Assembly: GCA_963751595.1 (NCBI GenBank)
Contig: CAVVVC010000001.1
Location: 930,001 to 994,000, forward strand
Direction: 5' to 3'
Origin: JAHEGP01 sp963751595
Lineage (GTDB): Bacteria > Pseudomonadota > Gammaproteobacteria > Pseudomonadales > JAHEGP01
DNA length: 64,000 nucleotides
The translations under genes were made by a program, and so were the position numbers. The notes beneath the pieces are model-generated. The model was not told where the DNA came from, ran no database searches, and was given only the letters and a program-made list of their open reading frames with translations. Of the stretch, positions 25,029 to 34,271 are shown in pieces; position 1 is the first letter of the stretch; the number at the start of each line of letters is the position of its first letter.

Positions 25029-26594
25029 ATGCGCAAAATGCCCCTGACAGACGCGTTTTTCCTGCTCAATGAATCAAGCAGGACGCCCATGCATGTGGGG
25101 GGAGTCAACCTTTACACACTGCCCGACGGGGTGGATGACGCCGAGTTTCTACAAAGCCTCAACGAACAACTGGTCTGGCATGGCGAACTGCGCCGGCCTT
25201 TCGGTGAGAAATTGAAGATGGGGCCGCTGGGCACTTATGGGCCGATCCACTGGGTCAAGGACGAAGCCCTGGACATGGACTACCATATCCGCCGCTCGGC
25301 CCTACCCAAGCCCGGGCGCTATCGCGAGCTGTTTGCCCTGGTTTCGCGCCTGCACGGCACCCTGATGGACCGCACCCGTCCGCTATGGGAACTGCACCTG
25401 ATAGAGGGTTTGGAGAGCCGGCAGTTCGCCACCTACATGAAGACCCACCATTGTGCGATTGACGGTATCGGTGCCATGCAATTGACCAATAGTATGATGT
25501 CACCCGACCCCAAGGCACGAATCAAGTATTCGCCATTTTCCATGGAGGCCTACGAAGACTTCAAAAAGCAGCTGGACAGTAAAAATCAGCGCAAGGTCGA
25601 GCCCAAGGAACATGAAATCAAAGCGGTTCTCGACGTCGTCAAGAGTCAGATTGGTGGAACCGTCAACGTCGCCAACGCCCTGCGGCAAAACGCCAGCGTC
25701 TGGCTGGGAAGGGGCGGCAACCTTGCCGTGCCCTGGCACAATATCCCCAAGACGCCCTACAACACGCGCATCACCGGCGCACGACGCTTTGTGGCACAGT
25801 CCTGGCCCTTCGAGCGGGTGCGAGCGGTGGGCAAGGCGTTTAACGGCGGCACGCTGAATGATGCCGTGCTGGCGATGTGTGCCGGTTCGCTGCGCCGACA
25901 TTTGCTGGAACTGGGGGAGCTGCCAAAGCAATCGCTCAAGGCCATGGCTCCGATATCCCTGCGCGACAGCGACGATACCGAATCGGCTAATGCCATCGCT
26001 TTCCTGACCGCGGACCTTGGCACCAACCAGCGTGACCCATCCAAGCGTATGCGGGTCATACAGGAATCGATGGCGGCCGCAAAGGAACAATTCAAGGGTA
26101 TGAACAGGCGCGAGATCGAAGTCTACTCTGCGGTTACCCAGGCTCCCACACTCATCGCCAGTATGACAGGTCTGGCCAGTCGGTTTCCGGCGTTCAGTAC
26201 GGTCGTTTCCAATGTTCCGGGACCTCGCCAAGCTATGTACTGGAACGGTGCCCGCCTCGATGGTATCTACCCCGTTTCGGTTCCCTTCGATGGTTTTGCC
26301 GTCAACATCACCCTGGTCAGCAATGGCGACAACCTGGATTTTGGCATTGTCGCCTGCCGCCACTCTGTGCCCCAGGTGCAGCGCCTGATCGATTATATGG
26401 AGGACTCCCTGGTCGAGTTGGAAGAGGCCGCGGGCATCGCAAGGAAAGCGGAGCGAGCACCTTCCCGCGGGGTCGTGCTTGCGCAACCGACCGCGGAAAA
26501 AGCCGCAGAAAAGAAGCCATCCAGGGCGAAACGTAAACCCGGAGCGAAAGTCCGACGAAAACCAGAAGCTGGCGAAAAGGCCGGTAAGGACTAG
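25029..26594 (+). CDS. wax ester synthase/diacylglycerol acyltransferase
   Basis: This 521-residue WS/DGAT has the catalytic motif HHCAIDG (His140-His141...Asp145-Gly146). Family blocks PLWELHLIEGL, NDAVLAMCAGSLRRHL and STVVSNVPGP are present. It acylates fatty alcohols or diacylglycerol with acyl-CoA to make wax esters or triacylglycerol storage lipid at the membrane. The C-terminal ~55 residues are a Lys/Arg/Pro-rich tail (KKPSRAKRKPGAKVRRK), probably disordered. ATG 25029 follows GGAG. It agrees with the acyl-CoA ligase and dehydrogenase elsewhere in the window. Confidence 0.93.
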   Translation: MRKMPLTDAFFLLNESSRTPMHVGGVNLYTLPDGVDDAEFLQSLNEQLVWHGELRRPFGEKLKMGPLGTYGPIHWVKDEALDMDYHIRRSALPKPGRYRELFALVSRLHGTLMDRTRPLWELHLIEGLESRQFATYMKTHHCAIDGIGAMQLTNSMMSPDPKARIKYSPFSMEAYEDFKKQLDSKNQRKVEPKEHEIKAVLDVVKSQIGGTVNVANALRQNASVWLGRGGNLAVPWHNIPKTPYNTRITGARRFVAQSWPFERVRAVGKAFNGGTLNDAVLAMCAGSLRRHLLELGELPKQSLKAMAPISLRDSDDTESANAIAFLTADLGTNQRDPSKRMRVIQESMAAAKEQFKGMNRREIEVYSAVTQAPTLIASMTGLASRFPAFSTVVSNVPGPRQAMYWNGARLDGIYPVSVPFDGFAVNITLVSNGDNLDFGIVACRHSVPQVQRLIDYMEDSLVELEEAAGIARKAERAPSRGVVLAQPTAEKAAEKKPSRAKRKPGAKVRRKPEAGEKAGKD

Positions 26595-26681
26595 CTCGCA
26601 ACCTCGCACGTTGCCGCTGCGGCAATCGCCGCGGGTAGGGCGGAGCAGGCCGCTTGACCTCGGCGTAAGCAACGGTGAGAA

Positions 26682-26711
26682 TTGAAAAAATCCCGCCTAA
26701 ATTAACATATT
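26682..26711 (+). promoter_or_regulatory. candidate promoter of cytochrome c-ThDP enzyme operon
   Basis: TTGAAA (26682-26687) and CATATT (26706-26711) are 18 bp apart in an AT-rich patch. The predicted 5' leader (~58 nt) contains a hairpin ATCCCG / CGGGAT (26716-26736, 9-nt loop). Confidence 0.45.
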
Positions 26712-26775
26712 AGTTATCCCGAAGGCGGACCGGGATGAGAGCTGAAAGACAATAACCTTGATGGGGAAGCCGTCG

Positions 26776-27168
26776 ATGAGACCAACAAAAAGCCATGCAA
26801 CCAAACCAGCACGCCTTGCCGCCGTCACTATCGCGTTGGCGCTAGCGGCAACCGTACAGGCCAACCCGATACCCTACTCGGAAGAGTCCATTGCCAGCGG
26901 CGCACAGGTTTACAAACAGTATTGCACCGAATGCCATGGCAAGGACGGCCGTGCCCAGATGGACGTTATCTCTGATGCCACTAACCTCACCGAACCGCTG
27001 GAGTACTACAACGGCAGCACCCAGGCCGATATCTTCAACAGCATCAAGCATGGCGCCGGCGTTGGCATGCCACCGTGGAGCGCACAAATCAATGATGATG
27101 ATACCTGGCACCTGGTGAATTTTATCCGCAGTCTTTGGACCGACGAGCAGCGCAGTGCCTTTGACTGA
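26776..27168 (+). CDS. exported monohaem c-type cytochrome
   Basis: This 130-residue class I cytochrome c has a signal peptide (cleavage near residue 29, VQA-NP), one haem site CTECH (Cys50, Cys53, His54) and the distal Met in GVGMPPW. It is a periplasmic one-electron carrier. I prefer ATG 26776, which has GGGGAAG six bases upstream; ATG 26761 would add five residues. It is followed after 54 bp by a Tat-exported ThDP enzyme and is probably its electron acceptor, an inference from order and location. Confidence 0.92.
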   Translation: MRPTKSHATKPARLAAVTIALALAATVQANPIPYSEESIASGAQVYKQYCTECHGKDGRAQMDVISDATNLTEPLEYYNGSTQADIFNSIKHGAGVGMPPWSAQINDDDTWHLVNFIRSLWTDEQRSAFD

Positions 27169-27222
27169 TCATCCCGAACTGACATTGTCGACCACGCCAC
27201 TGAAAAGTTGCAGGAGAATTTG

Positions 27223-29220
27223 ATGAGCGATCCGAAGTCGAGCTCACAGGACGAGAATCACAAGGGCCAGGGTCCCGAGGGCAATTCACGTCGCGAATTT
27301 TTGCGCAAATCGGCGATGGGCCTTGGGGGCGCTGTCGCCGCTGGTGCGACAGGCCATGCGTTCAGTGCTCAGACCACCTCAATATCCGATGTGAAAATAC
27401 CCTCCATCAACATTGCAGAGGCCTTCACCCAATCTCTCGCAGAAGATCCCAAGCCCGGAAAGTTCGAGGGCCGGGGTATGAGTGGAGCCCAGGTTTTCGC
27501 GCAGCTGTGTAAAGAAGAAGAGCTCGCCGCTCTATTTTGCTGCCCCGGGAATTACACTGTTATCAATGCGCTGGCTGCTGCCGGCATTCCCTCCTACGGC
27601 GGCCGAAGCGAAGGCGCAATGTGCTCCATGGCGGACGGCTTCTCCCGGGCCACCGGCCAGGTGGCTGCGACCTCTGGCACCGAAGGGCCTGGCTTTACCA
27701 ATATGATCATGAACATCGCCGCCGCCAATGCCGCGCGCACGCCGCTGCTGGTGCTGGCCAGCAACATGACCCTTGCCGGGGAAGATCGCGAAGCCTTCAT
27801 CCAACATGCCTACCAGCAACCCACAACCGTCGGCCTGAAAAAGTACGGGAAGCGCCTGATCGATCCGACGCGGGTCTGGGAATACGGCGGCTATGCCTTC
27901 CGCGCACTGAAATCCGGAGTACCTGGGCCGGTGCATCTGGATTTTCCCGCCGAAGTAGCCCGCGCACCGTTCAAAGATCCGGCAGACATCAAGGATTATT
28001 ACGACAAAAGCAAGTATCGCAGCGAGTCGCGCAGCTATCCGGCACCGGCGGAAGTGGCCAAGGCCGTCGCCATGATAGAAAAGGCCCAGCGGCCGCTGAT
28101 CGTTGCAGGGCAGGGCGTATTCCAGCGCCAGGGCTGGGATGCCCTGATGCGGGCGGCGGAACGTAATCAGATAGGTGTGGCCACCTCCGGCCCGACCCGT
28201 GGCTGTTTTCCCGATGACCATCCACTGTGTTTGAATGCGGGGCCCGATGCGCTACTCAGCGCCGACCTGGTGGTTTTTGTCGGCCAGTACTGTATGCCCA
28301 GCCCTGGAGAGTACCGCTTCAATCCTGATATCAAGGCGATTCGGGTTAACCCTGAACAGGAGGACCTGGGCCGCAACTGGCCGCTGGAACTCGGCATCGT
28401 CAGCGACGAAGCCGCGTTCCTCGAAGCCCTCGCCGATGGCGTCAAAAGCCGCAAACGCGAGGCCTGGGTGAGTGAAATCGTCAAAGCGCAGAAAACCTTT
28501 GAAAGCCAGATTGAAGATGTTTATCAACTTGGACTGAAGTACGGCAAAGATACCAATATGCTGCACCCTGCAGTCATCGGCCGTGAAACCCAGCGCTTCA
28601 TCGAGACCGGCACCGACGACCGCCTCGCCACAGTAGCGGGCGGTGGCGGCTGGACGATCGGCCTCTATGCCGGTCGCTATCTGCGGGCTTTTCGCCCTGC
28701 ACAAATGGTTGTTCCAGCCTACCAGTACGGTGCCATTGGCCCGGATATGTCGATGATGATGGGGGTAAGTGCGGCGGTACAGCGGGGCGTGGGGCCGCAG
28801 AAGGGGTATGAAGGGGCGCCCACGATCTGTGTCACCAGTGATGCCGGCGTCGCCTACAGCCTGATGGAGCTTGATACAGCCGCCAAGTACAAATTGCCCA
28901 CCATCACGATCGTCTACAACAACAACGCCTGGGGAGTCTGGCCCAACGCCGCACGCTCCGCACGGTCCATGCATATGTACCTGTTTCAGGAACACCTGCG
29001 TTACGACCTGATGGCCCAGGGGCTGGGTGCCGCAGGGGACTACGTCAACAACGTGGAGGATTTTCGTGCTGCTCTGGCCCGCGCTTACAAGCGAGCCCGG
29101 GATGAGAAGGTCTCTACCTTGATCAACTGCCAGGCCATCAAGGAATTCACCTCGCCGCGGGATTACCCGCCAGGGATCTCCCTGAATGCAGAACCCGGAG
29201 TAGGCGCGGTCGCACATTGA
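27223..29220 (+). CDS. Tat-exported ThDP-dependent enzyme (acetolactate synthase/pyruvate oxidase superfamily)
   Basis: This 665-residue protein starts at ATG 27223 (GGAG upstream). Residues 22-50 are a textbook twin-arginine signal, SRREFLRK followed by a Gly/Ala-rich h-region and AFSAQ. The mature protein has the three ThDP-enzyme domains: the N-terminal PYR domain with the activating Glu in GRSEGAM (GRHE in acetolactate synthase), a central domain, and the PP domain whose Mg/ThDP motif reads SDAGVAYSL...YNNNAWG (Asp and Asn-Asn kept, first Gly of GDG changed to Ser). The family decarboxylates 2-oxo acids; nearly all members are cytoplasmic. With a cytochrome c upstream, a periplasmic oxidative decarboxylase is plausible, but the substrate is unknown. 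Confidence 0.9.
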   Translation: MSDPKSSSQDENHKGQGPEGNSRREFLRKSAMGLGGAVAAGATGHAFSAQTTSISDVKIPSINIAEAFTQSLAEDPKPGKFEGRGMSGAQVFAQLCKEEELAALFCCPGNYTVINALAAAGIPSYGGRSEGAMCSMADGFSRATGQVAATSGTEGPGFTNMIMNIAAANAARTPLLVLASNMTLAGEDREAFIQHAYQQPTTVGLKKYGKRLIDPTRVWEYGGYAFRALKSGVPGPVHLDFPAEVARAPFKDPADIKDYYDKSKYRSESRSYPAPAEVAKAVAMIEKAQRPLIVAGQGVFQRQGWDALMRAAERNQIGVATSGPTRGCFPDDHPLCLNAGPDALLSADLVVFVGQYCMPSPGEYRFNPDIKAIRVNPEQEDLGRNWPLELGIVSDEAAFLEALADGVKSRKREAWVSEIVKAQKTFESQIEDVYQLGLKYGKDTNMLHPAVIGRETQRFIETGTDDRLATVAGGGGWTIGLYAGRYLRAFRPAQMVVPAYQYGAIGPDMSMMMGVSAAVQRGVGPQKGYEGAPTICVTSDAGVAYSLMELDTAAKYKLPTITIVYNNNAWGVWPNAARSARSMHMYLFQEHLRYDLMAQGLGAAGDYVNNVEDFRAALARAYKRARDEKVSTLINCQAIKEFTSPRDYPPGISLNAEPGVGAVAH

Positions 29221-29717
29221 CCGACGCCACAGCAGCTAGGACCGCGCTACAGGTCGGCGATATTCTGGAATCCTACGCTCGTCGGGGTATGTTCCAGACA
29301 TTTAGCCGGCAGCAGCAGGGGAGCAGGCACGCAACATTTGTCGCCAGGTGGCATAGGAACCATCGCTTCGAATGGATCTTCGACGGCACCAGGCAGCGGC
29401 TGAGAATCGCCTGTGTGCTGCCCAATGTAACGCCTAATTCGCCGATGCACCGCGATTTCAAATGCTGGCTGAAAGCGCGGCAGGACGACAGTCTTCCGGA
29501 TCACCGGCGCTGTGACAAGGGCAAGATGCAGCTCAAGTGTGTCAATCGAGGTGGCGAACTTTCCCTGACCGCGACCCTGCTTGACGGTGACGTTGCCTAC
29601 GGCGTCCGCAAAATGGTGGCGCTGGTCAACGAAATTTACCTGGACTTCCTGTCGAGCGGGCTTTACTACGAGTGGATGCTGGAGACATTCAACCTCGACC
29701 CCGACAATCCTTACTAG
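29217..29717 (+). CDS. uncharacterised 166-aa protein coupled to Tat-ThDP enzyme
   Basis: I do not recognise a named family. The frame begins at TTG 29217, whose bases overlap the TGA of the ThDP gene (TTGA), so it is translationally coupled. There is no signal peptide or membrane helix, so it should stay in the cytoplasm. It has an N-terminal helix, a beta-rich middle (HATFVARWHRNHRFEWIF, LSLTATLLDGDV) and a conserved-looking C-terminus (VNEIYLDFLSSGLYYEWML, NLDPDNPY). The size, lone cytoplasmic location and coupling suggest a dedicated chaperone or Tat proofreading factor for its partner; this is a hypothesis. Confidence 0.75.
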   Translation: MTDATAARTALQVGDILESYARRGMFQTFSRQQQGSRHATFVARWHRNHRFEWIFDGTRQRLRIACVLPNVTPNSPMHRDFKCWLKARQDDSLPDHRRCDKGKMQLKCVNRGGELSLTATLLDGDVAYGVRKMVALVNEIYLDFLSSGLYYEWMLETFNLDPDNPY

Positions 29718-29866
29718 CGGAAATGGCACTGAGTTAAGGACAAATGCATAGGCTTCTCAAAGCGCCGCTCCGGGCATCTACCCCGTCAGGACACACCGTA
29801 AACCCGTCCCTGGGGGCTCTGTCCCTTCACGGGATGGCGGCCCGGCCATCGCCATTGCGCCGGCTG

Positions 29867-30547
29867 CTAGCTGAAAAATTCCCGGCGCAGGCGGTTATCC
29901 TGCTTGAACTGACCGCCCAACGCTGAAGTGGAGGTGACAGAACTCGCGTCCATCACGCCCCGCGCCTTGACACAGTAGTGGGTGGCATCGATCGCGACGG
30001 CAACGTCTTCGGTGTCGAGCAGCGTCTGCAACGCCACCAGCACCTGCCGGGTCAGGCGTTCCTGCACCTGCGGGCGCTGGGCGAAGAAGCGCACAATGCG
30101 GTTTATCTTGGACAGTCCGATGAGCTTTTCACCCGGCAGGTAGGCCACCCTGGCGGTACCGTCGATGGTGACGAAGTGATGCTCGCAAGTGCTGACCACA
30201 CCAATGTCCGCCACTTTGACCATCTCGTCCGCTCCCATCTTGTTCTCGATAATCGAGTTGCGCGGAAAGCGAGCATAGTCGAGCCCGGAGAAAATTTCGT
30301 CGACATACATTTTCGCGATGCGATGGGGGGTTTCGGTCAGGCTGTCGTCACCAAGATCGAGACCAAGCACTTCCACGACCTCCTTCATCGCCGCCTTGAT
30401 CCGCGCATACTTTTCGTCTCGGCTGAGGGCCAGGTCAGAGAACGGCGTTTCGAGATTCTGGCTGATGAGCGCTTGCTGCACTCTTTCAGCGTCTCTTGGA
30501 ATGGCGTTGCGAACGAGAGAGTGCTCAAGTGCCTGGGAAGCTTGCAT
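29867..30547 (-). CDS. folE: GTP cyclohydrolase I
   Basis: This 226-residue type I GTP cyclohydrolase makes dihydroneopterin triphosphate, the first step of tetrahydrofolate or biopterin synthesis. The zinc ligands are visible in TCEHHFVTIDG (Cys and His) and in THYCVKARG. Other blocks are TPHRIAKMYVDEIFSGLDY, LIGLSKINRIVRFFAQRPQVQERLT and SSVTSTSALGG. ATG 30547 has AGGAC at 8-nt spacing. It lies divergent from a photolyase gene with a 246-bp gap; the reduced folate antenna (MTHF) of photolyase gives a functional reason for the pairing. Confidence 0.95.
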   Translation of the reverse strand: MQASQALEHSLVRNAIPRDAERVQQALISQNLETPFSDLALSRDEKYARIKAAMKEVVEVLGLDLGDDSLTETPHRIAKMYVDEIFSGLDYARFPRNSIIENKMGADEMVKVADIGVVSTCEHHFVTIDGTARVAYLPGEKLIGLSKINRIVRFFAQRPQVQERLTRQVLVALQTLLDTEDVAVAIDATHYCVKARGVMDASSVTSTSALGGQFKQDNRLRREFFS

Positions 30548-30793
30548 GATTATTGTCCTGCTGGATTTGGAGACAAATTGTTTACGCGGGCGTAGGGTTA
30601 TTGGATTGCACTTTAAAACAGCCTTTGCCCCCCTGTTCTTGCCCATCGCCTATGATCTGCCAGTGGATCGAATTCGTAAGCGAAATCCATGTTTTGCCCC
30701 TTGCTACTCGCGCCGAATGCGGCTTCCGGGAATATCCCCCGGAAGCCAAAATCGATAACCTAAGACGACTGAAAGCTCATAAGGTCTGAATTC

Positions 30794-32236
30794 ATGCCGG
30801 AAATCTCCTCCGATCGCACCCATCTGATCTGGTTCCGCCAGGATCTGAGAGTCGCTGACAACACCGCGCTGCAGCGCGCCTGCGAAGACAGCGATGCCAC
30901 GATCATCGGTCTTTTTGTTGCAACGCCGGGGCAGTGGCTGGAGCACGATATGGCGCCGGTGAGGCAGCGCTTCCTGCTGCGCAACGTTGCTCATCTACAG
31001 CGCGCCCTGGCCAAGCTCAATATCCCGCTGCTCTTCCGTGAGACAGGGGATTTCAGTTCAGTCCCGGGTCTGTTGCGGGATCTGGTTGAGCAATACGGCG
31101 TCGATGCGATCTACGCCAATCGGGAGTACGGCTGGAACGAGAAGCAGCGCGACCACGCCGCCACGGAACAGGTAACCGCGTTGGGGTGCTCGGTGCACCT
31201 TTTCCATGACCAGGCGATGTTACCCCCCGGGCTGCTCACCCAGACCGGCAAGCCCTACACCGTGTTCACCCCGTTCAAGAAGCGCTGGATGGAAAACTGG
31301 CGATCCCAGCGTCCCCATCTGCAGCCGACTCCAAAACCCCGTGCACAAACGCTGGTGCCAAACGCGGAGCCGGTACCGGCAACGGCTGAAACTGTCCAGG
31401 ACGAGCTATGGCCGGCGGGCGAAGCAGCGGCAATGCAGCGGCTACAGAGCTTCTGCGATGAGCGCATCGCTGATTACAAGCGCGACCGTGATCGGCCAGC
31501 CCTGGAAGGAACAAGTATGATCTCGCCGTGGCTTGCGGCCGGCGTGCTGTCAGCACGCAGCTGTCTGCACCAGGCACTGGGCGTCAACCGGGGTCGCCTG
31601 AGCGGCGGCCAGGAGGGCATCGATTGCTGGATTACCGAGCTGATATGGCGTGATTTCTACCTCCATATCCTCGACTGTTTTCCCCTGGTCAGTAAAAACC
31701 GCGCTTTCAAACGCGAGACCGAGGCTGTTGCCTGGCGCCACAGTGAGCGGGATTTTTCGGCCTGGTGTGAGGGCCGTACCGGCATCCCGATCGTCGATGC
31801 GGCCATGCGCCAACTGCGGGAAACGGGTTGGATGCACAATCGCCTGCGGATGGTGGTTGCGATGTTTCTTTCCAAGCAGTTGCTGCTGGACTGGCGCCTG
31901 GGGGAACGCTTTTTTATGCAACACCTGGTGGATGGACACCTCGCTTCCAACAACGGCGGCTGGCAATGGGCGGCTTCAACCGGCACCGACGCAGCCCCGT
32001 ATTTCCGCATTTTCAACCCGGTCACCCAGAGCCAGCGATTCGACCCGGATGGCGACTTTATTCGTCGCTATGTCCCGGAGCTGGCCGCTGTCGAGGGCAA
32101 GGATATCCACTTTCCCGCGCCCCTGGTCCGCGAGGGCCTGGCGCCGGATTACCCGCCGCCCATCGTGGATCTCAAGTTCGGACGCGAGCGGGCGATCGAG
32201 GCGTTCGGCGCTGCCAAAAAGGCTGCCGGGAACTGA
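30794..32236 (+). CDS. phrB: deoxyribodipyrimidine photolyase
   Basis: This 480-residue class I CPD photolyase has the N-terminal antenna domain LIWFRQDLRVADNTAL and YANREYGWNEKQRD, and a C-terminal FAD domain with VDAAMRQLRETGWMHNRLRM, LLLDWRLGERFFMQHLVDG and NNGGWQWAASTGTDAAPYFRIFNP. The Trp residues of the electron-transfer chain are in place. It repairs cyclobutane dimers using blue light. AAGG precedes ATG 30794. No light-responsive MerR (LitR) gene is in the window. Confidence 0.95.
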   Translation: MPEISSDRTHLIWFRQDLRVADNTALQRACEDSDATIIGLFVATPGQWLEHDMAPVRQRFLLRNVAHLQRALAKLNIPLLFRETGDFSSVPGLLRDLVEQYGVDAIYANREYGWNEKQRDHAATEQVTALGCSVHLFHDQAMLPPGLLTQTGKPYTVFTPFKKRWMENWRSQRPHLQPTPKPRAQTLVPNAEPVPATAETVQDELWPAGEAAAMQRLQSFCDERIADYKRDRDRPALEGTSMISPWLAAGVLSARSCLHQALGVNRGRLSGGQEGIDCWITELIWRDFYLHILDCFPLVSKNRAFKRETEAVAWRHSERDFSAWCEGRTGIPIVDAAMRQLRETGWMHNRLRMVVAMFLSKQLLLDWRLGERFFMQHLVDGHLASNNGGWQWAASTGTDAAPYFRIFNPVTQSQRFDPDGDFIRRYVPELAAVEGKDIHFPAPLVREGLAPDYPPPIVDLKFGRERAIEAFGAAKKAAGN

Positions 32237-32489
32237 TGGGGCCGGCGGCTGCGGCAAGACTCGGCGCTTGAAAGGAACCCGTCGCGCCACCTTTCCGGGG
32301 GCCAGGCGGATGGCTCTATCCAGCTACTGCCAGCCGCCGGCAATGCTTCCCACCACCAATAATCCTTTACCCAGGTTCCCCACGACCACTCCGGTTGGGT
32401 GAGGCCACCGTCGACCACGACACGCTATTCGGTTTATTATCGATCCCGTACCCCAGGGGCAAGAGGCAGCACAGCTAACGGGAGATTAC

Positions 32490-34100
32490 ATGAAAGCCAG
32501 CAACACCGGAGCAGACCGTCAACCCACAGGCCGACCGTGCCGCAGCCAGCCGCTGATACATACCCTTGTCGTATGGATGGTGCTGCTCACCGCCGGCTGC
32601 GCGAGTTTGCCCGAAAATTCCGACAGCGAGCCCTCCCAGGCGCTGGCAGCTTCGAATGACACGGTGCTGGCCCGACGCGTGACCCCAATGATGGAACAAT
32701 ATCCCGGAAAATCCGGATTTCTCGCCCTCGATGAAGGCATCAAGGCTTTCGCTGCCAGAATATATCTGGTGGAAACCGCGGAGCATTCCATCGATGTGCA
32801 GTATTACATCTGGCATAACGATGGCACAGGCGAGGCGCTCCATGCCGCTCTGATGGAAGCGGCCAATCGGGGCGTGCGTGTGCGCATACTCCTCGACGAT
32901 CTGGATACCCAGGGCAAGGACCAACTGCTGCGCACTATCGACTTCCACCCCAATATTGAGGTGCGCCTTTACAACCCCTTTGCAAACCGGGAGAGGCGGG
33001 GCCTGGATTTCGTTGGCGACACCGCCAGAGTCAATCACCGTATGCACAACAAAACCCTGACGGTGGACAATACCGCCAGCATTTTCGGTGGCCGAAATAT
33101 TGGCGACGAGTACTTCGATGCCGCCCAGGAGGTGGGGTTCAGCGACCTCGATGCGCTCGCTGTCGGGCCCGTGGTCGGCGAAATATCCACCATGTTCGAC
33201 TTGTACTGGAACAGCCAGTGGGTGTATCCGATAACGGCGTTTGCCTACGACAATCCGATCACACCCGGTGATCTGGCCGAGCTTGAAAAAACACTGGATG
33301 AAGCCCTGAAGCGAGCCAGGGCATCAGACTATGGCGAAGCCATCAGAAAGATGGAGGCTGATCGCGATGGGCCCCTGGGCCAATACGATTTCGAGTGGGG
33401 GGGTTGGGCGCTCATTTACGACCAGCCGGGCAAGGTAGTCGCCAAAGAGGTAAGCCGAAAAACACACCTTGCGCCCAAACTGTTAGAGATAATGGAAAAA
33501 GCCGAAGACGAAATCCTCATCGTTTCGCCCTATTTTGTGCCGGGGAAGCGCTTCACCCAAAGGCTGGTGGATTGGGTGGATGAAGGCGTGAGAGTACGGA
33601 TACTGACCAATTCACTGGCCGCCAATGACGTGTCGCTGGTGCATGCCGGCTATATGCGCTACCGGGAAAAACTGGTGGCCGGCGGCGTCGAACTCTATGA
33701 GTTCAAGGCCGACAAGAGCGCCAAGCGCCGCGAGGACGATCTCAGCGGCAAATGGGCGGGCTCGGAATTGGCCAGTCTCCACGGCAAGTATTTTGCCTTC
33801 GACGACGAGTACGTGTTTGTCGGTTCGTTTAATCTCGACGGTCGGTCTGCCTCCCTGAACACCGAGTGTGGTGTTTACTTCGAGAGTCCGTTTTACGCAA
33901 CCGAAATGGCGCGGGCATTCGATACCAAAGCACTTGAGCGGAGTTACCAGGTACTACTAGACGAAGCCGGGGACATGCAATGGCGTACCCTCGACGAGAA
34001 CGGGCGCGAGGTGATCGTCGATACCGAACCCGATACCGGTTTCTGGACCCGCTTCAGCACCGGGTTTCTCTCGATCGTGGTGCCAGAGGGGCAGCTGTAG
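32490..34100 (+). CDS. phospholipase D-family lipoprotein (cardiolipin synthase-like)
   Basis: This 536-residue protein has a lipoprotein signal with lipobox LTAGC in the first ~35 residues. Two HKD motifs form one active site: His186-Lys188-Asp193 in MHNKTLTVD and His431-Lys433-Asp438 in LHGKYFAFD, each followed by the usual GS/GG-N context (GGRNIGDEYF, GSFNLDGRS). It is likely a periplasmic membrane-anchored phosphatidyltransferase or phospholipase, akin to cardiolipin synthase C. A weak hairpin with a T5 run follows (34115-34134). Confidence 0.9.
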   Translation: MKASNTGADRQPTGRPCRSQPLIHTLVVWMVLLTAGCASLPENSDSEPSQALAASNDTVLARRVTPMMEQYPGKSGFLALDEGIKAFAARIYLVETAEHSIDVQYYIWHNDGTGEALHAALMEAANRGVRVRILLDDLDTQGKDQLLRTIDFHPNIEVRLYNPFANRERRGLDFVGDTARVNHRMHNKTLTVDNTASIFGGRNIGDEYFDAAQEVGFSDLDALAVGPVVGEISTMFDLYWNSQWVYPITAFAYDNPITPGDLAELEKTLDEALKRARASDYGEAIRKMEADRDGPLGQYDFEWGGWALIYDQPGKVVAKEVSRKTHLAPKLLEIMEKAEDEILIVSPYFVPGKRFTQRLVDWVDEGVRVRILTNSLAANDVSLVHAGYMRYREKLVAGGVELYEFKADKSAKRREDDLSGKWAGSELASLHGKYFAFDDEYVFVGSFNLDGRSASLNTECGVYFESPFYATEMARAFDTKALERSYQVLLDEAGDMQWRTLDENGREVIVDTEPDTGFWTRFSTGFLSIVVPEGQL

Positions 34101-34114
34101 CCGCCATATCTCAC

Positions 34115-34134
34115 CGATTCGGCAATCGCTTTTT
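34115..34134 (+). terminator. weak intrinsic terminator after PLD gene
   Basis: A 5-bp stem (CGATT / AATCG, loop CGGC) is followed by C and five T residues, 15 bp after the stop codon. Confidence 0.45.
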
Positions 34135-34271
34135 CGGCGTGCCTGTTATTGTAGTGTAGGAGCGGCCAGCGTTCCCCGGGGCATTGCTGCGGAAGGGTTG
34201 CCAGGCGTATGATAGTGACACCCCGTTAGCGCGGTTTGCGCAGGGGCAGGAATCGGCAGGGAGACAAAACA

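Noticed and set aside
26611..26625. TTGCC/GGCAA hairpin after the WS/DGAT gene as a terminator
   Set aside because: Short stem and no T-run.
25500..26672. 390-codon open frame antisense to the WS/DGAT gene
   Set aside because: Shadow of a well-supported enzyme; no recognisable domain.
28252..29217. 321-codon open frame antisense to the ThDP enzyme
   Set aside because: Opposite-strand artefact of high-GC coding sequence.
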